A stretch of DNA of 64,000 nt. It comes from Flavobacterium faecale. Lineage in GTDB: Bacteria > Bacteroidota > Bacteroidia > Flavobacteriales > Flavobacteriaceae. Shown here one piece after another: positions 45,722-54,584 of the stretch. The notes below the pieces were generated by a model. That model did not search any database. It was given only the letters and a program-made list of their open reading frames with translations, and was not told the DNA's origin. Position numbers and translations under genes: made by a program. The stretch's first letter is position 1; each line of letters starts with the position of its first letter. The stretch covers positions 3,446,001 through 3,510,000 of the forward strand of contig NZ_CP020918.1 of NCBI RefSeq assembly GCF_003076455.1. Reading direction: 5' to 3'.

Positions 45722-45850
45722 GGGCGTGACCCTTCGTAATCCCGATAGCTATCGGGATCGGGTCGGGCTCCCGACGCTTCGGGACACTACAATCTTTTTT
45801 GGGGCAGAAAAAGCCCCAAAAAAGGATTTCCGCTACTATCCCTCACGCAA
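45722..45850. repeat. Intergenic hairpin repeat element, copy B
   Basis: Between GH28 and GH29 genes. It holds a perfect 16-bp palindrome CCCGATAGCTATCGGG (45741-45756), then TCGGGCTCCCGACGCTTCGGG. A hairpin TTTTTTGGGGC/GCCCCAAAAAA (45795-45823) follows, then GGATTTCCGCTACTATCCCTC. Its end resembles copy A at 39340-39390. Base composition is clearly more GC-rich than the neighbouring genes. Confidence 0.75.
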
Positions 45851-45904
45851 AAAAATAAAATTGAACTCAAATTACAAGACATTAAAAAGTAAATCGGAAT
45901 AACT

Positions 45905-47398
45905 ATGTACAAAAAAGCCTTGGTATTTTGTTTAGCACTTAGCCTCAACATTGGTGCTCAAAACAAACCGCAAACAATCAAAAAGAAGTACGACGACAGT
46001 TGGGAATCGATTCGTGCAGGCTACAAAGTACCAGAATGGTTTAAAGATGCCAAATTTGGAATTTTTCTACATTGGGGGCCTTACGCCGTTCCTGCCTATA
46101 GTAGTGAAAAATTTCCAAAAGGTATTTACGACCAAAAGTGGAATAAAGGAGGCATGAATCCGTACAGTTACCACAGAGAACATTATGGAGATCCATCAAA
46201 ATTTGGATACAAAGACTTCATTCCGATGTTCAAAGCTGAGAAATTTGATGCTGAAGAATGGATTGCGTTGTTTAAAAAATCAGGTGCCCGTTATGTAGTT
46301 CCTGTTGGAGAACATCACGATGGATACGCCATGTACAATTCTAAAGTAACACGCTGGAATGTTGTGGAAACAGGCCCTAAAAAAGACGTAATGAAAATGC
46401 TAGCCGATGCTTGTAGAACACAAGGATTAAAGTTTGGTATGTCATCGCACTTTGCCTACAACCGTTTGTATTACTACAAAAACGACCCAACTTGGGATAC
46501 CAATGACCCTAGATATTTTGATCTATACGGAGAGCCTGTTGAACCAGGAGCTGCGCCAACAAAACAATATTTGAACCTTTGGTGGAATAGAACCACCGAC
46601 ATGATTGACAATTACAAACCCGATTTGCTTTGGTTTGATTACGGTTTGGATGATGCTGGTTTTGCACCCGTACACAAAAAAATCCTTTCGTACTATTATA
46701 ACAAAGGCGAGGAATGGAATAAAGAAGTTGTTTTTCAAGACAAAAACATGAAATACCCATCTTTCCCAGAAGATTTAATTGTTCTGGATTTGGAGCGTGG
46801 ACGAATGGATAATATCAACAAATACCCTTGGCAAACAGACACTTCTATTGGAAAAATATCTTGGGGATATATCGACAATGAAGAGTACAAAACAGCCGAT
46901 TATCTACTAGATGAACTGATTGACATTGTGAGTAAAAATGGTTGTTTACTATTGAATATCGGCCCAAAAGCAGATGGAACAATTCCAGATCCTGCCAAGA
47001 AAATTTTGGCAACTATGGGAGAATGGCTTTCTGTAAATGACGAGGTGATTTTTAATACTCGCCCTTGGAAAATTTATGGTGAAGGTCCAACCAAAGTAGA
47101 CAAAGGAAATCATACCGAAAAGAACAATAAAGACGCCGGTTTTGAAGACATTCGTTTCACTACAAACGGTGATGTATTGTATGCAACAGCTTTAGGTTGG
47201 TCAAAAGATGGCGTGTTTAACATCAAATCGTTGGCTACGAACAATGAATACGAAAAACGAAAAGTAGAATCGGTAACTTTTGTAAGCGGGAAAAACAAGC
47301 TCGACTGGAACCAATCTGCTTCAGGTTTAAAAATCACTGTAAAAGGCAACAAACCTTGCGAAGAAGCTTTTGCATTTAAAATCAAATTCAAAAAATAA
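45905..47398 (+). CDS. GH29 family alpha-L-fucosidase/alpha-L-galactosidase
   Basis: 497 residues with a signal peptide (to NIGAQ, about residue 19). Family landmarks: KFGIFLHWGPYAVPAY (about 50-65), FKKSGARYVVPVGEHHDGYAMY, and the nucleophile D245 in LLWFDYGLDD. A C-terminal beta-sandwich follows from about residue 385. GH29 acts on alpha-L-fucose, and some members of algal galactan loci act on alpha-L-galactose, which has the same configuration. Porphyran contains L-galactose-6-sulfate, so alpha-L-galactosidase activity after desulfation is plausible. It lies upstream of a sulfatase gene on the same strand. Confidence 0.9.
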   Translation: MYKKALVFCLALSLNIGAQNKPQTIKKKYDDSWESIRAGYKVPEWFKDAKFGIFLHWGPYAVPAYSSEKFPKGIYDQKWNKGGMNPYSYHREHYGDPSKFGYKDFIPMFKAEKFDAEEWIALFKKSGARYVVPVGEHHDGYAMYNSKVTRWNVVETGPKKDVMKMLADACRTQGLKFGMSSHFAYNRLYYYKNDPTWDTNDPRYFDLYGEPVEPGAAPTKQYLNLWWNRTTDMIDNYKPDLLWFDYGLDDAGFAPVHKKILSYYYNKGEEWNKEVVFQDKNMKYPSFPEDLIVLDLERGRMDNINKYPWQTDTSIGKISWGYIDNEEYKTADYLLDELIDIVSKNGCLLLNIGPKADGTIPDPAKKILATMGEWLSVNDEVIFNTRPWKIYGEGPTKVDKGNHTEKNNKDAGFEDIRFTTNGDVLYATALGWSKDGVFNIKSLATNNEYEKRKVESVTFVSGKNKLDWNQSASGLKITVKGNKPCEEAFAFKIKFKK

Positions 47399-47489
47399 CC
47401 ACTGGGTGTTAAACTAATTCATTTTCGAAAATAAACCAAAAGCATTAACTAAAGTCTAAAAAAATAAAAAATACCTTAATTCAACTAAA

Positions 47490-48965
47490 ATGAGAAAAAT
47501 ACATTATTTATTAGCTTGTTTAGCATTGGTAACCACCTTCAAAACAGCAGCACAAGAAAAACCAAATATCCTAGTAATCTTAGCCGATGATTTGGGTTAT
47601 GGCGATGTAGGATTTACTGGTTCTACCGAAATTAAAACGCCCAATTTAGACCAATTAGCAAAGAATGGTGTGATTTTCAAAAATGGCTATGTAACGCATC
47701 CGTACTGTGGACCTTCTCGTGCTGGTTTAATTACGGGACGCTACCAAGCCCGTTTTGGATTGGAAATTAATTTGACCAACTCCCCTTTTGACATGTATAA
47801 TGGATTGCCACTTACAGAACAGACTTTTGCCAACCGACTCAAAAAATCGGGTTACACTACGGGAATAATAGGAAAATGGCATATGGGAGGTTCAGAACCT
47901 TTTCATCCAAACAATCGAGGGTTTGATTATTTCTACGGATTTTTGGCAGGCGGTCACTCCTACTTTCCTGAAAATGTAAAAACCGTTGCACCATTAGTTT
48001 CTGAGAAAACAGGAGAACCAGCGTATAGCGCTAATGAGGGCAGCTATCATCCTTTGACACGTAATGATAAAGCTGGAGAATTCACTGAATATCTTACAAC
48101 AGCACTTAGTAAAGATGCTGCAAAATTTATTGGTGACAGCAAAAAACCATTCTGTTTGTATATGGCCTATAATGCGCCACATTTACCACTAGAAGCTCCA
48201 AAAGAAACGATTGACAAATATAAGAATATCAAAGATCCGCAACGTAGAGTGTATGCTGCTATGATTGACAAAATGGATGAAGGAGTTGGAATTATTATTA
48301 AAGCTTTGAAAGATTCTGGAAAATATGACAACACTTTAATATTCTTCTTGTCGGACAATGGTGGTCCAAGAGCTGAAAAGCAAGGTCATGGTTTTGCTTT
48401 CAACGGTCCATTTGTGGGCGGAAAAGGTAGTATGCACGAAGGAGGTTCTCACGTTCCTTTCTTTTTACATTGGCCAAATGGGAATTTGAAAAAAGGTGTT
48501 TTTGAAGGATTAGTATCCTCTTTGGATATAGCGGCAACGGCTGTAGCGCTAGGAAATGGAGATACCTCAGGCGAAAAACTGGAAGGAACCAACTTGATTC
48601 CGTTCCTAACAGGAGCTAAAAAAGGAACGCCGCATGATGCCTTGTTTTGGAGAATGGACGATGGAAAAGCATGGTCTGTTCGAACTGAAAAAACGAAATA
48701 CCTGCTGGAGGGATATGGTAAAAATGTCCAACCAGAATTATTTGACATGGAGAAAGACCCTTATGAGTCGAACAATATTGTATCTAATTCCGCAAAAGAT
48801 AAAGCAGCTATGGCAAAACTCTGGAACGAATGGAACCAAGGCAATATATCAAACAGCTTCTTGCAAGCAGGTCCTTACCAAAAAAAGCGACTAGAAATGT
48901 ATAAAAAACTGTATGATGATTTACACGAAAAAGCTAAAAAGCAAAAGCTTTTGATTATTGAATAA
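47490..48965 (+). CDS. S1-family sulfatase, secreted
   Basis: 491 residues with a signal peptide (to KTAAQ, about residue 22). The metal site is ILADDLGYGDVG. The signature C73-G-P-S-R77 is followed by AGLITGRYQARFG, so formylglycine maturation is needed. GKWHMGG and LSDNGGPR are the other active-site segments. It resembles N-acetylgalactosamine-sulfatase-like S1 members, but the position it acts on is not known. The GH29 gene lies 91 bp upstream, which suggests the two work in sequence on a sulfated alpha-L-sugar. Confidence 0.92.
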   Translation: MRKIHYLLACLALVTTFKTAAQEKPNILVILADDLGYGDVGFTGSTEIKTPNLDQLAKNGVIFKNGYVTHPYCGPSRAGLITGRYQARFGLEINLTNSPFDMYNGLPLTEQTFANRLKKSGYTTGIIGKWHMGGSEPFHPNNRGFDYFYGFLAGGHSYFPENVKTVAPLVSEKTGEPAYSANEGSYHPLTRNDKAGEFTEYLTTALSKDAAKFIGDSKKPFCLYMAYNAPHLPLEAPKETIDKYKNIKDPQRRVYAAMIDKMDEGVGIIIKALKDSGKYDNTLIFFLSDNGGPRAEKQGHGFAFNGPFVGGKGSMHEGGSHVPFFLHWPNGNLKKGVFEGLVSSLDIAATAVALGNGDTSGEKLEGTNLIPFLTGAKKGTPHDALFWRMDDGKAWSVRTEKTKYLLEGYGKNVQPELFDMEKDPYESNNIVSNSAKDKAAMAKLWNEWNQGNISNSFLQAGPYQKKRLEMYKKLYDDLHEKAKKQKLLIIE

Positions 48966-49002
48966 TCTGTCTATCCTCTTTTAATAGATAATTAATTGTC
49001 TG

Positions 49003-49045
49003 GCTGTAAGTTTCTTGATATCGTTATTATTTAGAAACTTACGGC
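49003..49045. terminator. Hairpin between convergent sulfatase and regulator genes
   Basis: GCTGTAAGTTTCT (49003-49015) pairs with AGAAACTTACGGC (49033-49045), one G-U pair. No strong T run follows on either strand, so termination efficiency is uncertain. Confidence 0.55.
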
Positions 49046-49140
49046 AGAACAATTTACTTCCAGTTTTTCTACAATAAATACTAGTAAAATTAGATTTTGT
49101 GTAACTCTACGATTACACTTTGGATTGAAATATAATATAA

Positions 49141-50316
49141 TCAATTCAAAACTTCCAGCGCAACCATTTTGCAACTTACATCGGTACGTTGCAATCCACT
49201 AACTTCAAACAAGGCGTTAAAATATTTGGCCTTATTTCCCAACTGTTTTTGAAAATCATCTAAATATTCTTTGTCTGTAAATTGCTTGATCGTAGCCATC
49301 ACACCAATATCATTATTGGACACAAAATACAGAGCCGTTTTTCCTTTGCTCAAACTAATACACGAAACCATAGCATATTCTTTTTTGCTGTTTTTATCTT
49401 GTTGTGTATCATACAAAATGGTCTTTCCGTTGGCACTATATTCAAAACCATCATTAAATATTTTGAAAGCTTTACTGTCTTTCAAAAAGAAGGTCTTAGA
49501 CATGTTCATTGTTTTAAACTGTCCAATAAACAAGATGTTATTTTGAGTAATATCATCATAATTGAGCTCACTTTCTAGCTTTAGATCAAAATCACTGCTG
49601 TAGTCCGAAAACCAGTCTGCAATAGATTTGATACAATAAGGTGCCATTTTCGACATCAATGTATAATCCGTCATTTGCAGGTTATTTATTGGTGTTGTAG
49701 TTGTGTAATCAACAAACTCATTTCCGTTATTGATATTGGCGTAGATTACACCGTGAACCCTACCATCACTTAGTTTTTCATGCACTACATATTGATCAGA
49801 AACTACCACCAAGTTTTTTGCATTCGAGTCAAAATAAGGCTCCCAAAGAACGGCGGGTTTATTAACGAAATAAAATCCTGCTCCTATTATTATTCCAATT
49901 ATAATTATTGAAAGTCCGACCAGTTTGAGGTATTGAAGCGGAATGGTAACGGTAGCTTTAGTTGTCTTTTTTTGTTTCGAAAATGTTTCTTGACTAATGA
50001 AATTTAGATTGTACTGTCCTTTGTTTATTTTAAAAATAATGGGTTCATCAGCTCCTTCTTTCGAATAAAATTCATCTAATTTTTTTCGCAAATTATATAC
50101 ATACGAACGAACAGTACCATCATTTTTGTCAAGACTATAATTTTTCGAAAAAAGGTCCAAACCGATAGTAAACTCTTTTACATCTTCGTTAATAAGTGCT
50201 TTTTCGACCAAATAATTCAAAAGCCTTGTGTACACGGAAGAATTAGCAAACAAAGAATGTTTTCCTATTCTCTCCAAGGCATCTTGTATAGCTGTTTTTT
50301 CTTTTTCGGACATCAT
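49141..50316 (-). CDS. Membrane-anchored winged-helix regulator (ToxR/CadC-like layout), paralogue 1
   Basis: 391 residues. The cytoplasmic N-terminus (about 1-110) carries LLNYLVEKAL, KEFTIGLDLFSKN and GTVRSYVYNLRKKLDEFY then KINKGQYNLNF. This matches a winged-helix domain known from Bacteroidota and Acidobacteria regulators (pattern DP.VRV...LR.KL..YY and PKG.Y). One transmembrane helix (about 131-152, LVGLSIIIIGIIIGAGFYFV) leads to a periplasmic domain (about 155-391) with no family I recognise. It ends NDIGVMATIKQFT ... FNALFEVSGLQRTD. It is divergent from the GH3 gene and paralogous to the protein at 53243. Likely a one-step transmembrane sensor-regulator. Confidence 0.8.
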   Translation of the reverse strand: MMSEKEKTAIQDALERIGKHSLFANSSVYTRLLNYLVEKALINEDVKEFTIGLDLFSKNYSLDKNDGTVRSYVYNLRKKLDEFYSKEGADEPIIFKINKGQYNLNFISQETFSKQKKTTKATVTIPLQYLKLVGLSIIIIGIIIGAGFYFVNKPAVLWEPYFDSNAKNLVVVSDQYVVHEKLSDGRVHGVIYANINNGNEFVDYTTTTPINNLQMTDYTLMSKMAPYCIKSIADWFSDYSSDFDLKLESELNYDDITQNNILFIGQFKTMNMSKTFFLKDSKAFKIFNDGFEYSANGKTILYDTQQDKNSKKEYAMVSCISLSKGKTALYFVSNNDIGVMATIKQFTDKEYLDDFQKQLGNKAKYFNALFEVSGLQRTDVSCKMVALEVLN

Positions 50317-50644
50317 AAGGTCAAAAATAAGGTTTTTTTTGAAAGAAAGGAAGCCTACAATTTGAAGTCTGTTATTATTTGAATTAACATTCTGTTTATT
50401 AGTATTTTAAGCTATATTTTAACGGTTAAAGTTACAGTGATTGCAACAGTTTTTGAGTTGTTTTATGATATTCATTCAAAATGGAACGACTATCCTTGTA
50501 CTGTAATAACTAAAACATACCAACCATGAATTTCAACTATTATAGTCTAATCAGTTTACAATTTAGCATTGCAGCTAAAAGGCAATAACTTTCAAATTAA
50601 ACGGACTAGATTACAAACCAATCAAAAAATCACATAAATAAATT
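50317..50644. promoter_or_regulatory. Divergent promoter region, regulator 1 / GH3, with GGTTAAAGTTAC motif
   Basis: 328 bp without a convincing gene. GGTTAAAGTTAC occurs at 50424-50435 within TTTTAACGGTTAAAG, itself a near-palindrome. The same 12-mer is in the other regulator's promoter. TATCCTTG (50491-50498) is one mismatch from TAnnTTTG for GH3. A 20-codon frame (50526-50588) lies in the putative leader; its reality is doubtful. Confidence 0.6.
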
Positions 50645-53206
50645 ATGAATCAACTAAGCAAAATTATTGTTGCGCTTTTCCTCTTTTCTGCTGGAAGCAA
50701 TGCGCAAACTTGGAAAAACCCAAATGCTCCTACTGAGGACAGAGTGAAAGATTTATTATCCAAGATGACTCTTGAAGAAAAAATTAGTCAATGTAGTTCT
50801 GATATTCCCGCTATAGAACGATTGGGTATCCCTGCCTATATCTGGTATGGCGAAGCATTGCACGGTGTTATTGCATGGAATTGCACCTCTTTTCCGCAAA
50901 ACATTGCCATGGGTGCCACTTGGAATCCAAACTTGATGTTTGATGTGGCTACCGCTATTTCAAACGAAGCACGTGCCTTGAAAAATAATGGACAGAAAGA
51001 AGTGATGATGTTTTCGCCAACGGTAAATTTAGGAAGAGATCCTAGATGGGGACGCAACGAAGAATGTTATAGCGAAGATCCGTTTTTAATGTCCGAAATG
51101 GCTCGAATGTACATTAGAGGAATGCAAGGAAATGACAAAAAATACCTTAAAACAGTAACTACGGTCAAACACTTTATTGCAAATAATGTTGAGAAAAACA
51201 GAGAGCGTATTCAATCTAATATCAGCGAAAAAGATTTGAGAGAATTCTATATGCCTGCCTATAAAACCTGTATTGCCGATGAAGAAGCTGGTGGAATTAT
51301 GTCAGCACTAAATGGGTTGAATGGAGTTCCTAGTTCTGGAAGTAAATGGTTATTAACCGATGTTTTAAGAAATGAATGGGGCTTTAAAGGCTATGTTGTG
51401 GCCGATTGGAATGCAGCTTCGGGTATGTTCAACAATCAGAAATATGTTAAGTCATTTCCTGAGGCTTCCGCTTTATCTATAAAATCGGGTACCGATCAGG
51501 AATGTTTTCGACCTAAGGCATCACTAATGGTACAAAATTTAAAACCTGCAATTGAGCGAGGTTTACTTACAGAGGCTGAACTTGATGTTTCGGTTGCTCG
51601 ACTTTTGAGAATGCGTTTTTTAACGGGTGATTTTGACAAACCAGAACTAAATCCATATTCAAAAATACCGCAATCTGTTTTAGAAAGCGACACACATAAA
51701 AAATTGGCACTCAAAGCAGCAGAGCAAGCCATTGTTTTATTAAAAAATGACAATATTTTACCCCTTAAAAAAGATGTAAAATCAATTGCAGTTTTAGGGC
51801 CATTTGCAAACCAAGCTTGGTTGGGAATTTATTCTGGATTTCCTAAAAGTAAAATCAGTCCATTGGCTGGAATAAAAAATAGCACTACAGCACAAATTAA
51901 TTATGCTGAAGGTTGTGGAATTATTGAACCATTTGATGAAGCAAAAATCAAAGAAGCAGTTGAAGCGGCCAAAAAATCTGAGGTTGCTATAATTTTTGTT
52001 GGAAACGACGAAAAAACATCCACCGAAAATACAGACCGTTTCACCTTGGCATTACCTGGTGCGCAACAAAGATTGATTGAAGCCGTTTTGAAAGTAAACA
52101 AAAATACAGTAGTTGTTTTGATTCCGAGTGGTGCTACCACGATTGGTCCTTCTCAGAAAGATGTTCCCGGAATAATTTGCGCGTGGCCAAACGGTCAAGA
52201 GCAAGGAACGGCAATTGCTAATGTACTTTGGGGAAAATACAATCCGGGTGGAAAATTAAACTCGACTTGGTATGAGTCGGATAATGATTTGCCAAACATA
52301 CACGATTATGACCTTAGAAAAGGACGAACGTACATGTTTTTCAAAAACAAACCTTTATACCCATTTGGTTATGGTTTGAGTTATACCTCTTTTGATATTA
52401 AAAATCTAAAATTAGATAAAACAACTTTAGCTGTCAATGAAAGCGTTGCTGTTACTGTAAGCGTAACTAATTCTGGAAAAATTGATGGTGATGAAGTCGT
52501 ACAGTTGTATATCAGAGATTTAAGTAAAAATAAACTAGCACCATTAAAATCTTTAAAAGGATTTGAGAGAATCCATCTTAAAGCGGGAGAAACTAAAAAT
52601 GTAACTTTAAATGTACCCTATGCAGCCTTTAATTATTACAATGTAGACAACAAACGTTTTGAAGTAAGCGACGGAAAATTTGAAATCATGGTGGGTAATT
52701 CTTCTGAAAAGATTTTAGCTAAAGGAAAAGTAACACTAAAAGCTGGTGCGGTTCCAGAAGTAAATGTAGACAACAAATCGGCCTATTTTAATGCTAAAGA
52801 TCCTAATAGATTCAAAAATTGGGATTCTATTTATGAAGATAAAAGCTTCTTGCAAACAGCAAATCCTAAATCTAAAAAAGAGGATTCAGGAATAGAATTT
52901 AAAATGACTTTTAGAGACCCTGGTTTTTATGTCAATACTTGGGATGCCGAGGTAAATATGAAATTAAAAACAAACGAAGCTACTTTGAAGTTAACAATGT
53001 TAGGAAACGAAATTGACACCTACGTAGTGAAAAAAGAAAATACTGAATTCCAAACTTTGGCTATAAAAATTCCAATTCCACCAGAGTACGGTAAAGAAGT
53101 TATCTTAAATGCCTTCATATTGCCATCAGAAATGGAAATAGAATACATCAAAATTATACCTCCCGGAAATGCAAAGCCTTACCGTGTATATCCAAAAGCA
53201 AAGTAA
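50645..53206 (+). CDS. GH3 family beta-glycosidase, secreted
   Basis: 853 residues with a signal peptide (to GSNAQ, about residue 20). The GH3 N-domain (about 30-340) has the nucleophile D254 in VVADWNAA and the segment KHFIANNVEKNR. The C-domain (about 380-590) and an Fn3-like domain (about 640-715) follow. About 135 further residues (from about 718) form an added beta-sandwich that is not part of the usual GH3 layout. The protein resembles bacterial beta-xylosidases/glucosidases of GH3. In an agar PUL it may remove xylose or glucose side groups or act on beta-galactosides. It is divergent from membrane regulator 1 and convergent with regulator 2. Confidence 0.9.
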   Translation: MNQLSKIIVALFLFSAGSNAQTWKNPNAPTEDRVKDLLSKMTLEEKISQCSSDIPAIERLGIPAYIWYGEALHGVIAWNCTSFPQNIAMGATWNPNLMFDVATAISNEARALKNNGQKEVMMFSPTVNLGRDPRWGRNEECYSEDPFLMSEMARMYIRGMQGNDKKYLKTVTTVKHFIANNVEKNRERIQSNISEKDLREFYMPAYKTCIADEEAGGIMSALNGLNGVPSSGSKWLLTDVLRNEWGFKGYVVADWNAASGMFNNQKYVKSFPEASALSIKSGTDQECFRPKASLMVQNLKPAIERGLLTEAELDVSVARLLRMRFLTGDFDKPELNPYSKIPQSVLESDTHKKLALKAAEQAIVLLKNDNILPLKKDVKSIAVLGPFANQAWLGIYSGFPKSKISPLAGIKNSTTAQINYAEGCGIIEPFDEAKIKEAVEAAKKSEVAIIFVGNDEKTSTENTDRFTLALPGAQQRLIEAVLKVNKNTVVVLIPSGATTIGPSQKDVPGIICAWPNGQEQGTAIANVLWGKYNPGGKLNSTWYESDNDLPNIHDYDLRKGRTYMFFKNKPLYPFGYGLSYTSFDIKNLKLDKTTLAVNESVAVTVSVTNSGKIDGDEVVQLYIRDLSKNKLAPLKSLKGFERIHLKAGETKNVTLNVPYAAFNYYNVDNKRFEVSDGKFEIMVGNSSEKILAKGKVTLKAGAVPEVNVDNKSAYFNAKDPNRFKNWDSIYEDKSFLQTANPKSKKEDSGIEFKMTFRDPGFYVNTWDAEVNMKLKTNEATLKLTMLGNEIDTYVVKKENTEFQTLAIKIPIPPEYGKEVILNAFILPSEMEIEYIKIIPPGNAKPYRVYPKAK

Positions 53207-53227
53207 TAGCAGTAAAATAAACTAATA

Positions 53228-53262
53228 AAAATGGTCGTGTCTTTAAAAAGGTACGGCCATTT
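53228..53262. terminator. Bidirectional terminator between GH3 and regulator 2
   Basis: AAAATGGTCGTGTCTT (53228-53243) pairs with AAGGTACGGCCATTT (53248-53262), including G-U pairs, with A/T tails on both sides. Its right arm overlaps the last codons of the minus-strand regulator gene (stop at 53243). Confidence 0.75.
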
Positions 53263-54397
53263 CTAGTTTTATGTTAGTGTTGGTGCGGTTTTGTCCTTTG
53301 ACTTTAAAAACAGCGGTAAAGTGTTTTTTGCCTTTGAGGTAACGGTTCGAAAACGTCTCCATATTTTCAGGATTGGTAAAATATTCCACTGTGGCACTTA
53401 CACCTATATCATGTTGGGAGAAAAATACAAAATGTTCGGTGTTGTTTATTGTGGGATATTTTGAAACAATCGCATATTCTACCGTGTCTTTGGGCGAAGT
53501 CAAATCAAACCGCTTGCTCTCTAAACTAGGATGATTGGAAAAGTACAAAACATCCTCTTTTAATTTGAAATAAGGATTCGCTTCATTAAAAAACGGAATG
53601 AAAGGACTATTGTTTTTAGTAGGGCCTACATAAATGGCGTTCCCTTCCTTGATCTCTACAATCGAACTTTGGGTAGTAAAACGGATTGTAAAATCATGAT
53701 CGTAATTTCGATAAAAACGCTCCAATTGTTGCGTAGCCAGAACCCCCATTTTGGTGCTATACGAATAATCAGAGGGTTTGATTTGGTCTTTTAAGTTGGG
53801 ATATTTATCAATAAGCTCATAGAATTCTTTTTGACTATTTATATTGAAATCTCTAGTCCAACCTTTACCGTTTGTTATTGTGTTGCCTGTGATTCCAAAA
53901 TGGTCACCAATAAACAAATTAGTAATCGTATTTTTGTCCAAAAAAGATTTCCATAAATCAGGTTTCGAATTTGGGATTTTTGTTAGGACTAAAATAAAAA
54001 GAGCCAGAAACAACCCTATATAAGGAATCGCCACCGCCCAATTTATTTTACGTTTTACTGCTGTTTCTTTTTTATAAAATCGAACTTGATATTGACCTTT
54101 ATCAATGATTAAATGATAGATTTCGTCTCGGCCTTCATCCTCATAATAGCTTACTATTTTCTTGCGCAAATTGTACACATTCACGCGTACACGCGGATTA
54201 GTTTTATCTGAGTTTTGCGAACCTCCAAAAAACTCAATATCGATAGTAGCTTCTTTAAGTGAAGTTTCATTTTCGGTAGCTTCAAATAAATACTGTAGTA
54301 ATGCACTACTTGTAGGGGCATTTTTAAAGGTTTTACTTTGCTTTATGTGGTTAACAAGGTCTTGCTTTTGGTTTTTGGTTAAGCTAGTATCTTTCAT
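53243..54397 (-). CDS. Membrane-anchored winged-helix regulator (ToxR/CadC-like layout), paralogue 2
   Basis: 384 residues with the same layout as the protein at 49141. The N-terminal winged-helix domain has LLQYLFEATE, KEATIDIEFFGGS and NPRVRVNVYNLRKKIVSYYEDEG, then IIDKGQYQVRFYKK. A transmembrane helix spans about 119-140 (AVAIPYIGLFLALFILVLTKI). The periplasmic domain ends HDIGVSATVEYFT ... FTAVFKVKGQNRTN. The two share the DIGVxAT...FT and FxAxFxVxGxxRT patterns but are otherwise quite diverged, so each may sense a different oligosaccharide. It is divergent from the tandem GH2 genes. The sensory ligand is unknown. Confidence 0.8.
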   Translation of the reverse strand: MKDTSLTKNQKQDLVNHIKQSKTFKNAPTSSALLQYLFEATENETSLKEATIDIEFFGGSQNSDKTNPRVRVNVYNLRKKIVSYYEDEGRDEIYHLIIDKGQYQVRFYKKETAVKRKINWAVAIPYIGLFLALFILVLTKIPNSKPDLWKSFLDKNTITNLFIGDHFGITGNTITNGKGWTRDFNINSQKEFYELIDKYPNLKDQIKPSDYSYSTKMGVLATQQLERFYRNYDHDFTIRFTTQSSIVEIKEGNAIYVGPTKNNSPFIPFFNEANPYFKLKEDVLYFSNHPSLESKRFDLTSPKDTVEYAIVSKYPTINNTEHFVFFSQHDIGVSATVEYFTNPENMETFSNRYLKGKKHFTAVFKVKGQNRTNTNIKLEMAVPF

Positions 54398-54426
54398 TTA
54401 AATAACTGTATTTCAATGTTTTATTT

Positions 54427-54472
54427 ATAACTTTAACCGTTATAGCTACTGTTAAAGAGTGGTTAAAGTTAC
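54427..54472. promoter_or_regulatory. Operator-like repeats between regulator 2 and the GH2 pair
   Basis: ATAACTTTAACC (54427-54438) is the reverse complement of GGTTAAAGTTAT. GGTTAAAGTTAC recurs at 54461-54472, preceded 11 bp upstream by another GTTAAAG (54451-54457). The sites lie 30-75 bp before the regulator start and about 113 bp before the GH2 start. The same 12-mer lies in the other regulator's promoter. Confidence 0.65.
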
Positions 54473-54584
54473 ATAAAGATTATTAATTAGATACATTTGA
54501 AGTATTCATATATAAATAATATTTCTTATTTGGAAGTTATTTCGATTTAAACACTTCTAAAAGTTAACCAAAAACCAACACCAC

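Noticed and set aside
45720..45902. 60-codon open frame between GH28 and GH29 genes
   Set aside because: It lies fully within the GC-rich intergenic repeat and ends in low-complexity Lys/Ser; no signal or motif.
50526..50588. 20-codon open frame in the GH3 leader
   Set aside because: No ribosome binding evidence or similarity; such frames are frequent in AT-rich intergenic DNA.
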